The notes: generated by a model not told the origin, from the sequence alone. Positions 52,952 to 63,367 are shown, counted from the stretch's first letter. The stretch: DNA of 64,000 nt from Stutzerimonas kunmingensis (GCF_900114065.1 NZ_FORS01000002.1:730550-794549), one strand, 5' to 3'. Numbers and translations: made by a program.

Positions 52952-54118
52952 ATGACTTCTGATATTCCACTTCAAATTCTGGGCGGCATCAGCGCCCGGG
53001 AATTTCTGCGCGACTACTGGCAGAAGAGACCGCTGCTCATTCGCCAGGCCATCCCAGACTTTCAGAGCCCCATCTCGCCGGACGAACTGGCCGGCCTTTC
53101 GCTGGAAGAGGAAGTCGAATCCCGCCTGATCATCGAGCACGGCGAAAGCCCCTGGGAGTTGCGTCGCGGTCCCTTTGCCGAAGACACCTACCAGCAGCTG
53201 CCCGAGCGTGACTGGACCCTACTGGTCCAGGCCGTCGACCAGCTGGTACCGGAAGTCGCCGATCTGATCGAGCACTTCCGCTTCCTTCCCAACTGGCGCA
53301 TCGACGATGTGATGATTAGCTATGCCGCACCGGGCGGCGGTGTCGGCCCGCATTTCGACAACTACGACGTATTCCTGCTGCAGGCGCATGGTCAGCGCCG
53401 CTGGCGCATCGGGCAGATGTGCGACAGCGAAAGCCCGATGCTGACCCACGGCGATCTACGCATCCTGGCCGAATTCGAAGGCACCGATGAATGGGTGCTG
53501 GAACCCGGTGACATGCTTTACCTTCCGCCTCGCCTGGCCCACTTCGGCACCGCAGAGGATGCCTGCATGACCTATTCGGTCGGTTTCCGTGCCCCTAGCG
53601 CTGCCGAGGTACTGACCCATTTCACCGACTTCCTGGCGCAGTTCCTGCCGGACGAGGATCGTTACAGCGACGCCGATCTGCAACCGAGCGACGACCCCTA
53701 CCAGATCCAGAGCGACGCACTGGACCGATTGAAAGCGCTGCTTGCCGAGCACATGAGCGACGAGCGTTTGTTGCTCACCTGGTTCGGCCAGTTCATGACC
53801 GAGCCGCGCTATCCGGAGCGCGTGGAGGGGCCTGAGCTGGATGAGATCGATCTGCGCTCGGCAATCGAAGATGGCGCCCTGCTGGTCCGCAACCCGGCGG
53901 CACGCCTGGCCTGGAGCGAAGTCGACATCGGCCTGCTACTGTTCGCCAGTGGCCAGAGTCGCCTGCTTCCCTCTAAGCTGCGCGAACTGTTGAAACTGAT
54001 CTGCTCGGCTGATGCGTTGCACGCCGATAACATCGGCGACTGGCTGAGCGACGACGATGGCCGGGGGCTTTTGTGCGAACTGGTCAAACAAGGAAGTCTG
54101 GAGTTTGCTGATGAATAG
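52952..54118 (+). CDS. roxA: Ribosomal oxygenase RoxA (50S L16 arginine hydroxylase, YcfD-like)
   Basis: 388 residues. Cupin/JmjC 2-oxoglutarate oxygenase with metal ligands in GGVGPHFDNYDVF (His-x-Asp) and a distal His in PPRLAHFGTAE, plus a C-terminal winged-helix-like part. Hydroxylates Arg of ribosomal protein L16. Its end overlaps the next start by 8 bases. Confidence 0.92.
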   Translation: MTSDIPLQILGGISAREFLRDYWQKRPLLIRQAIPDFQSPISPDELAGLSLEEEVESRLIIEHGESPWELRRGPFAEDTYQQLPERDWTLLVQAVDQLVPEVADLIEHFRFLPNWRIDDVMISYAAPGGGVGPHFDNYDVFLLQAHGQRRWRIGQMCDSESPMLTHGDLRILAEFEGTDEWVLEPGDMLYLPPRLAHFGTAEDACMTYSVGFRAPSAAEVLTHFTDFLAQFLPDEDRYSDADLQPSDDPYQIQSDALDRLKALLAEHMSDERLLLTWFGQFMTEPRYPERVEGPELDEIDLRSAIEDGALLVRNPAARLAWSEVDIGLLLFASGQSRLLPSKLRELLKLICSADALHADNIGDWLSDDDGRGLLCELVKQGSLEFADE

Positions 54119-54536
54119 CGTTCAGGTACGGATCGCCGACTGGCAGCAGGACAACGCCGAACTGCGGCGCATTCGGGAGGCCGTGTTCATTGCCGAGCAG
54201 GCCGTTCCGCCCGAGCAGGAGTGGGATGCCGACGATAGCGAAGCCGTGCATTTTCTCGCCCTCGAGGGCGACTATCCGATCGGTACCGCACGGTTGCTGG
54301 CCGACGGGCAGATTGGCCGGGTAGCAGTCCTGCGCGACTGGCGCGGCATGAACGTGGGCGATGCGCTGATGCGCGCCGTCCTTGCGGAGGCGGAGCGCCG
54401 GGGCCTGACGGAGCAGACACTGACTGCGCAGGTTCACGCCACCGCCTTCTATGAGCGACTTGGTTTTGAAGTGGTCAGCGACGAGTTTCTCGAAGCTGGA
54501 ATCCCCCACGTCGACATGCTCCGCCGGAGCCACTGA
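54111..54536 (+). CDS. GNAT-family N-acetyltransferase
   Basis: 141 residues with ElaA/YjgM-like GNAT features: IREAVFIAEQAVPPEQEWD, acetyl-CoA loop RDWRGMNVGDALM, and FYERLGFEVVSDEF. Starts inside the end of roxA (translational coupling). Acceptor substrate unknown. Confidence 0.88.
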   Translation: MNSVQVRIADWQQDNAELRRIREAVFIAEQAVPPEQEWDADDSEAVHFLALEGDYPIGTARLLADGQIGRVAVLRDWRGMNVGDALMRAVLAEAERRGLTEQTLTAQVHATAFYERLGFEVVSDEFLEAGIPHVDMLRRSH

Positions 54537-54541
54537 GCCGT

Positions 54542-55171
54542 ATGAGCGACAGCGCCCCTGACGAAAGTTGCGATCAGGCCGAACTCCCGGCCATAGACTT
54601 TCACTCTCCGGGGCGTTTTGCCGTTCACAACCCCCAAGCCGACCTTCCCGAGCCTCTCGCTTGGAGAGCGGCCACCTTTGAGCTTGGACAGGACACCGAA
54701 CTGCAACGCTTCAGCGAACCCAACGAGGTTCGCCAGCATGCTTTGGCCATGCTGCAGCAGGCGACTCGCTCGCTGTGCATCTACAGCACGGATCTGGAAC
54801 CCTGGCTTTATCATCACAGCAGCGTTCAGCAGGCTTGCACTCGCCTACTGCTGGCCCACCCGCGCAACCGCCTGCGTATCTTGATCGGCGACCCGACACG
54901 AGCGATCAAAAAAGGCCACCGTCTTCTGCAGCTTGCTCGGCGATTGACCAGCAATGTACATATCCGCAAGCTGAACCCCGATTATCCCGAGCAGAGCGGC
55001 GCCTATCTGATCGCCGATGATTGTGGTCTGCTGCAACGCCCCAAGGCTGACCAATACGCTGGCTATGCCCTGTACCACGACCTCGCCCGGGTGCGCATAC
55101 GCCAAGCGGAATTCGACAAGGCCTGGGAACATGGATTAGCGGATGCAAACCTGCGGAGTTTTCTGCTATGA
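54542..55171 (+). CDS. Conserved protein, phospholipase-D-like fold without catalytic HKD
   Basis: 209 residues, no signal peptide. It resembles proteins annotated in Pseudomonas beside the GNAT gene. Segments such as LAMLQQATRSLCIYSTDLEPWLY and RLRILIGDP recall one half of a phospholipase-D-like domain, but no HxKxxxxD motif is present. Function not recognised. 5 bases after the GNAT gene and overlapping the next start by 4, so cotranscribed. Confidence 0.65.
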   Translation: MSDSAPDESCDQAELPAIDFHSPGRFAVHNPQADLPEPLAWRAATFELGQDTELQRFSEPNEVRQHALAMLQQATRSLCIYSTDLEPWLYHHSSVQQACTRLLLAHPRNRLRILIGDPTRAIKKGHRLLQLARRLTSNVHIRKLNPDYPEQSGAYLIADDCGLLQRPKADQYAGYALYHDLARVRIRQAEFDKAWEHGLADANLRSFLL

Positions 55172-55977
55172 GCCCTCGAATCTTTCTGCTGTCCGTTGCT
55201 GTCAGCATCTGTCTTCCGTTGCAAGCGGCGACCGAAGTCATTCAGCTCGACAACCGCATGGCCGAAGACGTTATTCCCGTAGCGGAGTCGGTGCTCGGTG
55301 GTCAGGGACGGGTCACAGCCTACGGCAGCCAGCTGATCGTCAATGCACCGGACGCGCTCATCAGCGAACTGCGGCAGGTGATCGATCAGCTGGACGTCGA
55401 GCCCAAGCGTCTGCTCATCAGTGTCGATACTCAGGACTCGGCCAGCAGCTCCGCAGGCGGTTATCAGGTGGACGGCTCGGTACGCTCCGGCGACGTGGAG
55501 TTTGAAACCGGACGCGGAGAGATTGGTGGGCGTGATCGGGTGCGAATCATCCGCCGCAGCACGAACAGCAGGGATGGCGGCGTTCAGCAGGTTCAGGCCA
55601 GCGAGGGTTATCCGGCGCTGATTCAGGTGGGCCAGAGTGTGCCGCTGACCACCCAGGGCACAGATGGCTACGGCCAGATCTACCAGCAGACGCAATATCG
55701 CGACGTTCTCCGCGGCTTCTACGCCACCGCCACAGTGCACGGCGACCGGGTGCAAGTTACCATAAGCAGTACCCGAGACCGGCTTGCGCAAGGCCGTGGT
55801 GGCGTGGTGGAGGTTCAGAACGCGGACACTCGGGTAAGCGGTCGTATCGGTGAATGGATCACCATCGGCGGCGTCGATGAAAGCGCGAGCTCCGAGCAGC
55901 AAGGCACGTTACGTCGCTATTCCACCCAAAGCGGCCAGAACCTGTCGATGCGCCTCAAGGTCGATGTTCTGGACTGA
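55168..55977 (+). CDS. Exported secretin-N-domain (NolW-like) protein
   Basis: 269 residues with a signal peptide (about 1-20, LQAA). The first ~75 mature residues look like a secretin N-domain (VIQLDNRMAEDVIPVAESVLGGQGRVTAYGSQLIVNAPDALISELRQVIDQLD, about 24-76). The rest is beta-rich with no secretin pore domain, so it is not a full secretin. Possibly periplasmic scaffold; function unknown. Confidence 0.75.
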   Translation: MSPRIFLLSVAVSICLPLQAATEVIQLDNRMAEDVIPVAESVLGGQGRVTAYGSQLIVNAPDALISELRQVIDQLDVEPKRLLISVDTQDSASSSAGGYQVDGSVRSGDVEFETGRGEIGGRDRVRIIRRSTNSRDGGVQQVQASEGYPALIQVGQSVPLTTQGTDGYGQIYQQTQYRDVLRGFYATATVHGDRVQVTISSTRDRLAQGRGGVVEVQNADTRVSGRIGEWITIGGVDESASSEQQGTLRRYSTQSGQNLSMRLKVDVLD

Positions 55978-56460
55978 ACATCAGCAGGTCCCTGACAGCC
56001 ACGCCACGATGTAGTGCCCCAAAGAAAACACTACAAAACGATTGACGATGCAATTTCAGCGGAGCATTATTGCCCCGCTCCCGCTAACCAGGGGCCCTGG
56101 CAAGGGTCTCCGGGGCGTGCTCAAGCCAACCAGCCGAGCCGTTCCGTGACTGTACTGCCCACAAGGCGGACTGACGAGGTTGCGACTGGAACGAGTCGTC
56201 CTGAGGGACGGGGTAGCGATTGACGCATCAGCCAGACTGAAAGCTTCTCGTTGTTGTAGCGCACACGGCAGCCACGCCGGCTGTGGGCGCAGCAACCGGA
56301 ACCAGCCCGGCGGTCGTATCCCCCCTTCTCTTGGTTCAATCCTCGTCCCGGTCGATATTTCGACGCTCTGCCGCGTGTTGCCCGCAATGATCAGCGATAG
56401 CACGTAGGTTTCGGTGGGAAAAGTCGGTGCTCAACCACACTCATTTTTGAAGGATTGAAC
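55978..56460. other. Long leader/intergenic region upstream of aceA
   Basis: 483 bases without a convincing gene. Contains the TGTAGTG/CACTACA inverted repeat at its left end, a GC-rich middle, and the aceA leader. Short reading frames in it lack plausible ribosome sites. Confidence 0.5.
56010..56035. promoter_or_regulatory. Inverted repeat TGTAGTG-N12-CACTACA upstream of aceA
   Basis: Perfect 7-bp arms at 56010-56016 and 56029-56035, 426 bases before the aceA start. The half-sites TGTAGT/ACTACA match the half-sites described for RccR, the RpiR-type regulator of aceA and other carbon genes in Pseudomonas, though the spacer is longer than I remember for that protein. Confidence 0.45.
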
Positions 56461-58056
56461 ATGTCCGCATATCAAGACGACATCAAGGCAGTTGCCGCCC
56501 TGAAAGAGCAACACGGCAGCAGCTGGGCCGCCATCAACCCTGAGTCCGTCGCTCGCATGCGCGCCCAGAACCGCTTCAAGACCGGTCTGGAGATTGCTCA
56601 GTACACCGCCGACATCATGCGCAAGGACATGGCCGAGTACGACGCCGACTCGTCCGTCTACACGCAGTCCCTCGGTTGCTGGCACGGCTTCATCGGTCAG
56701 CAGAAGCTGATCTCCATCAAGAAGCACCTGAAGACCACCAACAAGCGTTACCTCTACCTGTCCGGCTGGATGGTTGCTGCTCTGCGCTCCGAGTTCGGCC
56801 CGCTGCCGGACCAGTCCATGCACGAGAAGACTGCCGTTTCCGACCTGATCGAAGAGCTGTACACCTTCCTGCGTCAGGCTGACAGCCGCGAGCTGGACCT
56901 GCTGTTCACCGCTCTGGACGCCGCTCGCGAAGCTGGCGACAGCGCCAAGGCTGCCGACATTCAGAACCAGATCGATAACTACGAAACCCACATCGTACCG
57001 ATCATCGCAGACATCGACGCTGGCTTCGGTAACCCGGAAGCCACCTACCTGCTGGCCAAGCGCATGATCGAAGCAGGCGCTTGCTGCATCCAGATCGAGA
57101 ACCAGGTTTCCGACGAGAAGCAGTGCGGCCACCAGGACGGTAAAGTGACCGTTCCCCACGCCGACTTCCTCGCCAAGATCGCAGCTGTGCGTTACGCCTT
57201 CCTCGAACTGGGCATCGACAACGGTGTGATCGTTGCTCGTACCGACTCCCTGGGTGCCGGCCTGACCAAGCAGATCGCCGTGACCAAAGAGCCGGGCGAC
57301 CTGGGCGACCTGTACAACTCCTTCCTGGATTGTGAAGAAGTCTCCGCCGCCGATCTGAACAACGGTGACGTAGTTCTGAACCGCGAAGGCAAGCTGCTGC
57401 GTCCGAAGCGTCTGCCGTCCAACCTCTTCCAGTTCCGCGCTGGCACCGGTGAAGCACGCTGCGTACTGGACTGCATCACCTCGCTGCAGAACGGTGCTGA
57501 CCTGCTGTGGATCGAAACCGAGAAGCCGCACGTTGGTCAGATCGCGGCCATGGTTGACGAAATCCGCAAGACCATCCCGAACGCCAAGCTGGTTTACAAC
57601 AACAGCCCGTCCTTCAACTGGACCCTGAACTTCCGCCAGCAGGTGTTCGACGCCATGGTTGCCGAAGGCAAGGACGTTTCCGCCTACGACCGCGCCAAGC
57701 TGATGAGCGTCGAGTACGACGAAACCGAACTGGCCCAGGTTGCAGACGAGAAGATCCGTACCTTCCAGCGCGACGGTTCGGCTCACGCCGGCATCTTCCA
57801 CCACCTGATCACCCTGCCGACCTACCACACCGCCGCGCTGTCCACCGACAACCTGGCCAAGGGGTACTTCGCCGACCAGGGTATGCTGGCGTACGTGAAG
57901 GGCGTTCAGCGTCAGGAACTGCGTCAGGGCATCGCCTGCGTCAAGCACCAGAACATGGCTGGTTCCGACATCGGCGACAACCACAAGGAGTACTTCGCTG
58001 GCGAAGCCGCTCTGAAGGCAAGCGGTAAAGACAACACCATGAACCAGTTCCACTAA
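56461..58056 (+). CDS. aceA: Isocitrate lyase
   Basis: 531 residues, the long Pseudomonas-type isocitrate lyase. Splits isocitrate into succinate and glyoxylate, the first step of the glyoxylate bypass used on acetate, ethanol or fatty acids. Active-site Cys in DEKQCGHQDGK; IIADIDAGFGN binds the metal and substrate. ATG 56461 (an in-frame ATG two codons upstream is less likely). Ethanol oxidation by the island yields acetate, so this gene is the natural metabolic partner. Confidence 0.97.
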   Translation: MSAYQDDIKAVAALKEQHGSSWAAINPESVARMRAQNRFKTGLEIAQYTADIMRKDMAEYDADSSVYTQSLGCWHGFIGQQKLISIKKHLKTTNKRYLYLSGWMVAALRSEFGPLPDQSMHEKTAVSDLIEELYTFLRQADSRELDLLFTALDAAREAGDSAKAADIQNQIDNYETHIVPIIADIDAGFGNPEATYLLAKRMIEAGACCIQIENQVSDEKQCGHQDGKVTVPHADFLAKIAAVRYAFLELGIDNGVIVARTDSLGAGLTKQIAVTKEPGDLGDLYNSFLDCEEVSAADLNNGDVVLNREGKLLRPKRLPSNLFQFRAGTGEARCVLDCITSLQNGADLLWIETEKPHVGQIAAMVDEIRKTIPNAKLVYNNSPSFNWTLNFRQQVFDAMVAEGKDVSAYDRAKLMSVEYDETELAQVADEKIRTFQRDGSAHAGIFHHLITLPTYHTAALSTDNLAKGYFADQGMLAYVKGVQRQELRQGIACVKHQNMAGSDIGDNHKEYFAGEAALKASGKDNTMNQFH

Positions 58057-58099
58057 GAATCGGTTCGCGGCCCTCACCGGCCGCAGGTGTTAACAAAAA

Positions 58100-58128
58100 G
58101 CCTCGGCATCTGCCGAGGCTTTTTTTTT
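58100..58128 (+). terminator. Terminator after aceA
   Basis: GCCTCGGCA / TGCCGAGGC stem with a 2-base loop and nine T in a row. Confidence 0.9.
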
Positions 58129-58181
58129 GCGAGCAAGCAGACTGCGTAGACGAGGCGACATTTCGTCGGCACGACCCCTAC

Positions 58182-58199
58182 CTGTCATTCTGTTGTCGC
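58182..58199 (+). promoter_or_regulatory. Possible Pho box upstream of phoX
   Basis: CTGTCAT-TCTG-TTGTCGC: a perfect first heptamer and a partial second one at the 11-base step typical of PhoB sites, 52-69 bases before the phoX start. Confidence 0.45.
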
Positions 58200-58250
58200 A
58201 TATCGAATTTAGCGTCATGGGTCCGACAAAAATCGTAATGGAGCTGCGCC

Positions 58251-60245
58251 GTGACTACTGAGAACAACGACATTTTGTTTGGCAACGGGGACGAGTTGCC
58301 CAGTAACCAATCGACGAACCCACACATTCAGGATGTGATCTCTGCTGGCCGTCGAAAGGTAGTGGTTGGCGGCGCAGCCCTGGGAGCCATGGCCTTTCTA
58401 GGTGCGGCTATTCCCGGACTTGCGCGAGCGGCTGAACCATCCGCGCAAGGACTCAAGGAGCTCCCCTTCCGACGCCGTACCCGTCTGCCGTTTTCGCCAG
58501 TGGCGGTAACGCGGGCCGATGCTATTACCGTTCCTGCTGGCTATTCCGCGACCACTTTCATTCCATGGGGCACCCCGATTACCGGTAGCTACCCGACCTG
58601 GATGGAAGACGCGAGCAATAGCGCCGAAGACCAGGCTCAACAAGTCGGCATGCATCACGACGGAATGCATTTCTTCCCGATGAACGCAAAACTCGGCGGG
58701 CGCCAGAGCGATCACGGCTTGCTGGTGCTAAATCACGAATACATTCAAGCGCCTCTGCTCCACCCCAACGGCCCGACGGTGGTCGATGGTAAGCGTGTCG
58801 ATGTCGACGAGGTCCGCAAGGAAATCAACGCCCACGGCGTTTCGGTAGTAGAAATCCGCCGGGGCCCGCGCGGCGATTGGTCGGTCTTGCCGACAGCCCG
58901 TAACCGCCGCATTACGGGTGCCACGCCGATGCGCATTGAAGGCCCCGCGCGCGGCCATGCGCTGATGCGCACCCGCTACAGCCCGAGCGGCACCTCAACC
59001 CGCGGAACCCTTAACAACTGCGCCAACGGGCATACGCCTTGGGGTACCTACCTCACCTGTGAGGAAAACTGGGCAGGTTACTTCGCCACCGCCGACAGCG
59101 ACCTACCTCGTGAACTTAGCCGCTATGGTGTGCGCGGTAGCGGTCGTTATGGCTGGGAGACAGTTGCCGGCGATGAGTTCGAGCGCTTCAACGCCTCGCG
59201 CATCGCGACCGATCCACAAGCGGATTATCGTAACGAGCCCAACACCTTTGGCTGGATCGTCGAGATAGATCCGTTCGATCCGAACTCAACGCCAGTCAAG
59301 CACACGGCCCTCGGCCGTTTCGCCCACGAAGGACTGGTGTTTGCCCCCGTCAGGCCGGGCCGCCCCGTTGTCTGTTATTCCGGCGACGATTCGCAGAATG
59401 AATATATCTACAAGTACGTCAGCCGCGACCGCTATCGGCCGCAACGAAGCGATGGGCGGCTGCTGGACGAGGGGACCCTCTATGTCGCGCGTTTCAACAC
59501 CGACGGCAGTGGTGACTGGCTCGCTCTCGATCATGCCAATCCGGCCTTCCAGCGGGCCTGCGAGACCGCCGGCGTTCAATTTGCAGATCAAGGTGAAGTT
59601 CTGATCAACACCCGTCTGGCCGCCGACATCGTCGGAGCCACCAAGATGGACCGCCCAGAATGGGGGGCGGTTAACCCAGATAGCGGTGAGGTCTACTTCA
59701 CCCTCACCAACAACAGCGGACGCAAGGAAACCGACGCCTCCAATCCGCGAGCACCAAACGCATTTGGTCACATCATTCGCTGGCGTGAAGCGAGCCGCGA
59801 CTTTGCAGGCACGCGATTCAACTGGGATATCTATTTGCTTGCCGGGCCACAGGACAACAGCCGGGGGCCGAAGGGTCGAGCGCTGGATGAAAGCAACATC
59901 ATGGCCAGCCCGGATGGGTTGTGGTTCGACGACGAGGGTCGACTGTGGATTCAGACTGACATGAGCGGTAGCCAACTGCGCAGCGGGCCGTTTGGTAACA
60001 ATCAGATGTTGGTTTCCGATCCCAGAACCGGTGAGACCAAACGGTTTCTCGTCGGGCCTCAGGGCGCTGAGGTAACCGGAATCACAGCTACACCGGACTT
60101 CCGGACCCTGTTCGTCAACATCCAGCACCCTGGCGAAGACTCGACCGCGACGAACTACACGAGCACGTGGCCGGACGGGCCGGGTCGCAGACCCCGCTCA
60201 GCAACCGTCATCGTCACGCGGGACGACGGAAAGCGCCTGATGTAA
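58251..60245 (+). CDS. phoX: PhoX-family alkaline phosphatase/phosphodiesterase (DUF839)
   Basis: 664 residues. Twin-arginine-type signal: two Arg followed by Lys and a hydrophobic stretch ending in an Ala-rich cleavage region (about 32-61), so it is exported folded. The body is a PhoX beta-propeller (HHDGMHFFPM, LVLNHEYIQ, TPWGTYLTCEENW, DDEGRLWIQTDMSG); PhoX enzymes use calcium and iron. GTG start 58251 behind GGAG. A possible Pho box upstream suggests induction by phosphate starvation. Confidence 0.9.
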   Translation: MTTENNDILFGNGDELPSNQSTNPHIQDVISAGRRKVVVGGAALGAMAFLGAAIPGLARAAEPSAQGLKELPFRRRTRLPFSPVAVTRADAITVPAGYSATTFIPWGTPITGSYPTWMEDASNSAEDQAQQVGMHHDGMHFFPMNAKLGGRQSDHGLLVLNHEYIQAPLLHPNGPTVVDGKRVDVDEVRKEINAHGVSVVEIRRGPRGDWSVLPTARNRRITGATPMRIEGPARGHALMRTRYSPSGTSTRGTLNNCANGHTPWGTYLTCEENWAGYFATADSDLPRELSRYGVRGSGRYGWETVAGDEFERFNASRIATDPQADYRNEPNTFGWIVEIDPFDPNSTPVKHTALGRFAHEGLVFAPVRPGRPVVCYSGDDSQNEYIYKYVSRDRYRPQRSDGRLLDEGTLYVARFNTDGSGDWLALDHANPAFQRACETAGVQFADQGEVLINTRLAADIVGATKMDRPEWGAVNPDSGEVYFTLTNNSGRKETDASNPRAPNAFGHIIRWREASRDFAGTRFNWDIYLLAGPQDNSRGPKGRALDESNIMASPDGLWFDDEGRLWIQTDMSGSQLRSGPFGNNQMLVSDPRTGETKRFLVGPQGAEVTGITATPDFRTLFVNIQHPGEDSTATNYTSTWPDGPGRRPRSATVIVTRDDGKRLM

Positions 60246-60298
60246 CTGCGGAGGGGCCAAGCCGCAAGGCTGGCCCCCCATAAATCCACTGACCACAC

Positions 60299-61348
60299 TC
60301 AAGGCTCATCTGGTGAGGTGAAAAGGCCCCAGGTCGATATGAATAGCGCCGCGACCAGCGGGCCGATCACGAAACCATTCAGTCCGAACAATGCCAGCCC
60401 CCCCAGCGTCGAGATAAGCACGACGTAGTCCGGCATCTTTGTATCCTTTCCAACCAGAATTGGTCTGAGGATGTTATCCACCAAGCCGATTACCAACACA
60501 CCATAAAGCGTGAGTATCACGCCCTGCCAGATCGCGCCGGTCATCAGGAAATAGATGGCTACCGGCGTCCATATCAGGCCCGCCCCGACAGCGGGCAACA
60601 ATGACAGGAATGCCATCAGCACGCCCCACAGCAGCGCCCCGGAGATCCCGAGCACGGCGAAGATGATTCCGCCGAGCGCTCCTTGGGTAACGGCGACGAC
60701 AATGTTTCCTTTTACCGTCGCGCGTACGACTCGCGTGAACTTGCTGAACAGGCGCCGCTTCTGAGCATCGCTGAGCGGAATGGCCTTCCTGATACGCGCC
60801 ACCAGATCACGCCCGTCGCGAATCAAGAAGAACAGCAGGTACAGCATGACAAAGAAGCTGACCAGAAACTGGAACGTCCCCTGGCCAAAACTGAACGCTT
60901 TTGTCGCGAGGAATTGACTTCCCTCGAGCGCCCCAGAGGCCAGCCGTTCACGCATGGAATCGAGGTCACCGAAACCGAAGCGCTGAAGCTGCAGCTGGAT
61001 CGATTGAGGCAGCAGCTCGCGGAAGTTGACGACCCAGCTGCCGATGTCCAGCTCGCCACTTTCGATCTGCTTGTAGAGGATCGCCCCCTCTTGAACCAGC
61101 ATCCCGGCGATCAGAATCACCGGCAGTACGGCGACCAGCAACGAAACTAGCAAGGTGATCAGAGCTGTCAGGTTGCGTCGCTGGCTAAACCGTCTGTAAA
61201 GATAGCGCTGCAAGGGGGCGAAGATGATCGCCAGTATCACCGCCCAGAAGACTGCCCCATAGAACGGCAGCAGGATCCACCCAAAAGCCAGAGACACCAC
61301 CACCAGCAGCGCAAGAAAGACCTTCTGCTCGAGCCTCGAATTGTCCAT
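60299..61348 (-). CDS. AI-2E family transporter (PerM/TqsA-like)
   Basis: 349 residues with about eight membrane segments and the family C-terminal half (LLPAVGAGLIWTPVAIYFLMTG, LVDNILRPILVGKDTKMPDYVVLISTLGGLALFG). Members export signals or act as Na+/H+ antiporters; which applies here cannot be read. Convergent with phoX. Confidence 0.88.
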   Translation of the reverse strand: MDNSRLEQKVFLALLVVVSLAFGWILLPFYGAVFWAVILAIIFAPLQRYLYRRFSQRRNLTALITLLVSLLVAVLPVILIAGMLVQEGAILYKQIESGELDIGSWVVNFRELLPQSIQLQLQRFGFGDLDSMRERLASGALEGSQFLATKAFSFGQGTFQFLVSFFVMLYLLFFLIRDGRDLVARIRKAIPLSDAQKRRLFSKFTRVVRATVKGNIVVAVTQGALGGIIFAVLGISGALLWGVLMAFLSLLPAVGAGLIWTPVAIYFLMTGAIWQGVILTLYGVLVIGLVDNILRPILVGKDTKMPDYVVLISTLGGLALFGLNGFVIGPLVAALFISTWGLFTSPDEP

Positions 61349-61470
61349 TGTTGACCCTGTCGCTGCGTTTGGTTCTGTTTAGTCAACGAGCGACGGTACG
61401 AGTGCGGGTCTGGCAGATGATTCAGTGTGAGGCCGGGGTTAGGCGTACAGCTGACACTGAATTTGATGCG

Positions 61471-62787
61471 TTACAGCGTCATTGCCGCCAACCAACCAAA
61501 TGCCAGAAGTGGCAGGTTGTAATGTAGAAACGTCGGCACGACAGTATCCCAGATATGATTGTGCTGACCGTCCGCATTCAAGCCGGCGGTCGGACCGAGA
61601 GTGGAGTCGGATGCGGGAGAACCGCCATCGCCCAGCGCGCCGGCAGTCCCGACCAGACTGACGATCGCCAACGGACTAAAACCCAGCTCGACACCTAGGG
61701 GAACAAAAATCGCGGCAATGATCGGCACTGTGGAAAAAGAAGACCCAATTCCGATAGTTACCAGCAATCCCACCAGGAGCATCAACAGCGCGCCGACAGC
61801 CTTGCTGTCGCCGATCCATTGAGTCGAAGCGTCTACCAGCAACTTGACCTCGCCCGTTTCACGCATCACCTCGGCAAAACCAGCGGCCGCGATCATGATG
61901 AAGCCAATCATGGCCATCATCTTCATCCCGTCGGTGAACAGGTCATCCGCTTCGCGCCAGCGCACCACGCCGGAAACGGAAAAGATCACGAACCCAGCAA
62001 GCGCGCCAAGTATCATCGAGTCCAGCCAAAGCTGAATCACGAAGGCCGCTGCAACTGCGACAGCAGCCACCAGCAGCGTGAGGGGACTGTAGGTCACTGT
62101 AGTTTTTTCAAGCTGCTCGACACGCACGAGGTCGTATTCGCGGGGCTTTCGATAGCTATAAAAAGCAATCAGCAATCCCGCGAGCATCCCGATTGCGGGG
62201 ATCAGCATTGCCTGCGTGACTTTGATTCCAGTTACATCCACGCCACTTTTAGCAACGTTTGCCAGCAAGATCTCGTTCAAGAAAATATTGCCGAACCCGA
62301 CCGGGAGAAACATATACGGGGTAATCAGACCGAACGCGAGCACACATGCAATCAAACGCCTGTCGATCTTCATCTTCGACAGCACAAAAAGCAGCGGGGG
62401 AACCAGTAGGGGAATAAATGCGATATGAATAGGAAGGATATTCTGTGATGAAACAGCAACGGCAAGCAGCAAGCCGATCATCATCCACTTGACCGCTCCG
62501 CCCCCTTGCGCTCCTTGCTTTCCAACCAAAGCTAGCGCCTTGTCAGCAAGGGCGTGAGCCAACCCGCTTTTTCCAATGGCAACGGCAAACGCACCCAGCA
62601 ACGCATAAGACAAGGCAACTGTTGCGCCACCGCCTAGCCCCTTGTTGAATGCCGCCAAGCTACCCTCAATTCCCAAGCCACCAATCAAACCGCCAGCCAG
62701 GGCTCCAGCGATGAGCGCGACCACTACATGCACGCGGCAAAGACTCAGGATCAGCATGATGCCAACAGCCGCAACAACTGCGTTCAT
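61471..62787 (-). CDS. Na+/H+ antiporter-family membrane protein (NhaC/YuiF-like)
   Basis: 438 residues with about 11-12 membrane segments. Features of the NhaC-type family: [31 protein letters not shown] and [36 protein letters not shown] near the C-terminus. Some relatives carry histidine or other amino acids. ATG 62787 has GGAG upstream; an in-frame ATG four codons before overlaps that site. Base composition is slightly AT-richer than the neighbours. Confidence 0.82.
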   Translation of the reverse strand: MNAVVAAVGIMLILSLCRVHVVVALIAGALAGGLIGGLGIEGSLAAFNKGLGGGATVALSYALLGAFAVAIGKSGLAHALADKALALVGKQGAQGGGAVKWMMIGLLLAVAVSSQNILPIHIAFIPLLVPPLLFVLSKMKIDRRLIACVLAFGLITPYMFLPVGFGNIFLNEILLANVAKSGVDVTGIKVTQAMLIPAIGMLAGLLIAFYSYRKPREYDLVRVEQLEKTTVTYSPLTLLVAAVAVAAAFVIQLWLDSMILGALAGFVIFSVSGVVRWREADDLFTDGMKMMAMIGFIMIAAAGFAEVMRETGEVKLLVDASTQWIGDSKAVGALLMLLVGLLVTIGIGSSFSTVPIIAAIFVPLGVELGFSPLAIVSLVGTAGALGDGGSPASDSTLGPTAGLNADGQHNHIWDTVVPTFLHYNLPLLAFGWLAAMTL

Positions 62788-63010
62788 TGAACTCTCCATA
62801 CAAACGACAAACGTCGCGAAAAAAACGCCGTACTCTGCAATAACGGAACTGGGGTGTCAAAAGCAGATCTGCACGATAAGCAACTTACACGTATCTACCT
62901 GGGCAACGCGCTGGCACGAGAATGCTTTACCCAAATGCCTACTTAGCCCACCTTTGTCTGATATAGATGCCAAGCATAGGAATGATCAGACCGCACGCTC
63001 TAGGCAATGC

Positions 63011-63367
63011 CTAATCGCCGCAGTATTCACAACCGCTTGTACAGGTTTCATGAATACGGATGCGCGAAAGCTCAGGCAGAAGCGGTTTGAGCTCAGTCCA
63101 GATCCATTTCGCAAGATTCTCGCTTGTAGGGTTTTCTAACCCAGGAATATCGTTCAGGTAATTGTGATCCAGCAGCTCATACAACGGCTTGAAGACAGAC
63201 TTGATTTCACCAAAATCGCGGATCCAGCCCGTATGCGGATCCACCGTACCGCTGATATATAACGCTACCCGGAAAGAATGCCCGTGCAGTCGGCCACATT
63301 TGTGTCCCTGCGGTACATTCGGCAAACGATGTGCTGACTCAAACGTAAACTCTTTGAATATTTCCAC
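63011..63367 (-). CDS. queD: 6-carboxy-5,6,7,8-tetrahydropterin synthase QueD
   Basis: 118 residues, full length. Zn ligands in SAHRLP and LHGHS, catalytic Cys in [10 protein letters not shown], and [11 protein letters not shown] at the C-terminus. First committed step to queuosine after GTP cyclohydrolase. Start 63367. Confidence 0.94.
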   Translation of the reverse strand: MEIFKEFTFESAHRLPNVPQGHKCGRLHGHSFRVALYISGTVDPHTGWIRDFGEIKSVFKPLYELLDHNYLNDIPGLENPTSENLAKWIWTELKPLLPELSRIRIHETCTSGCEYCGD

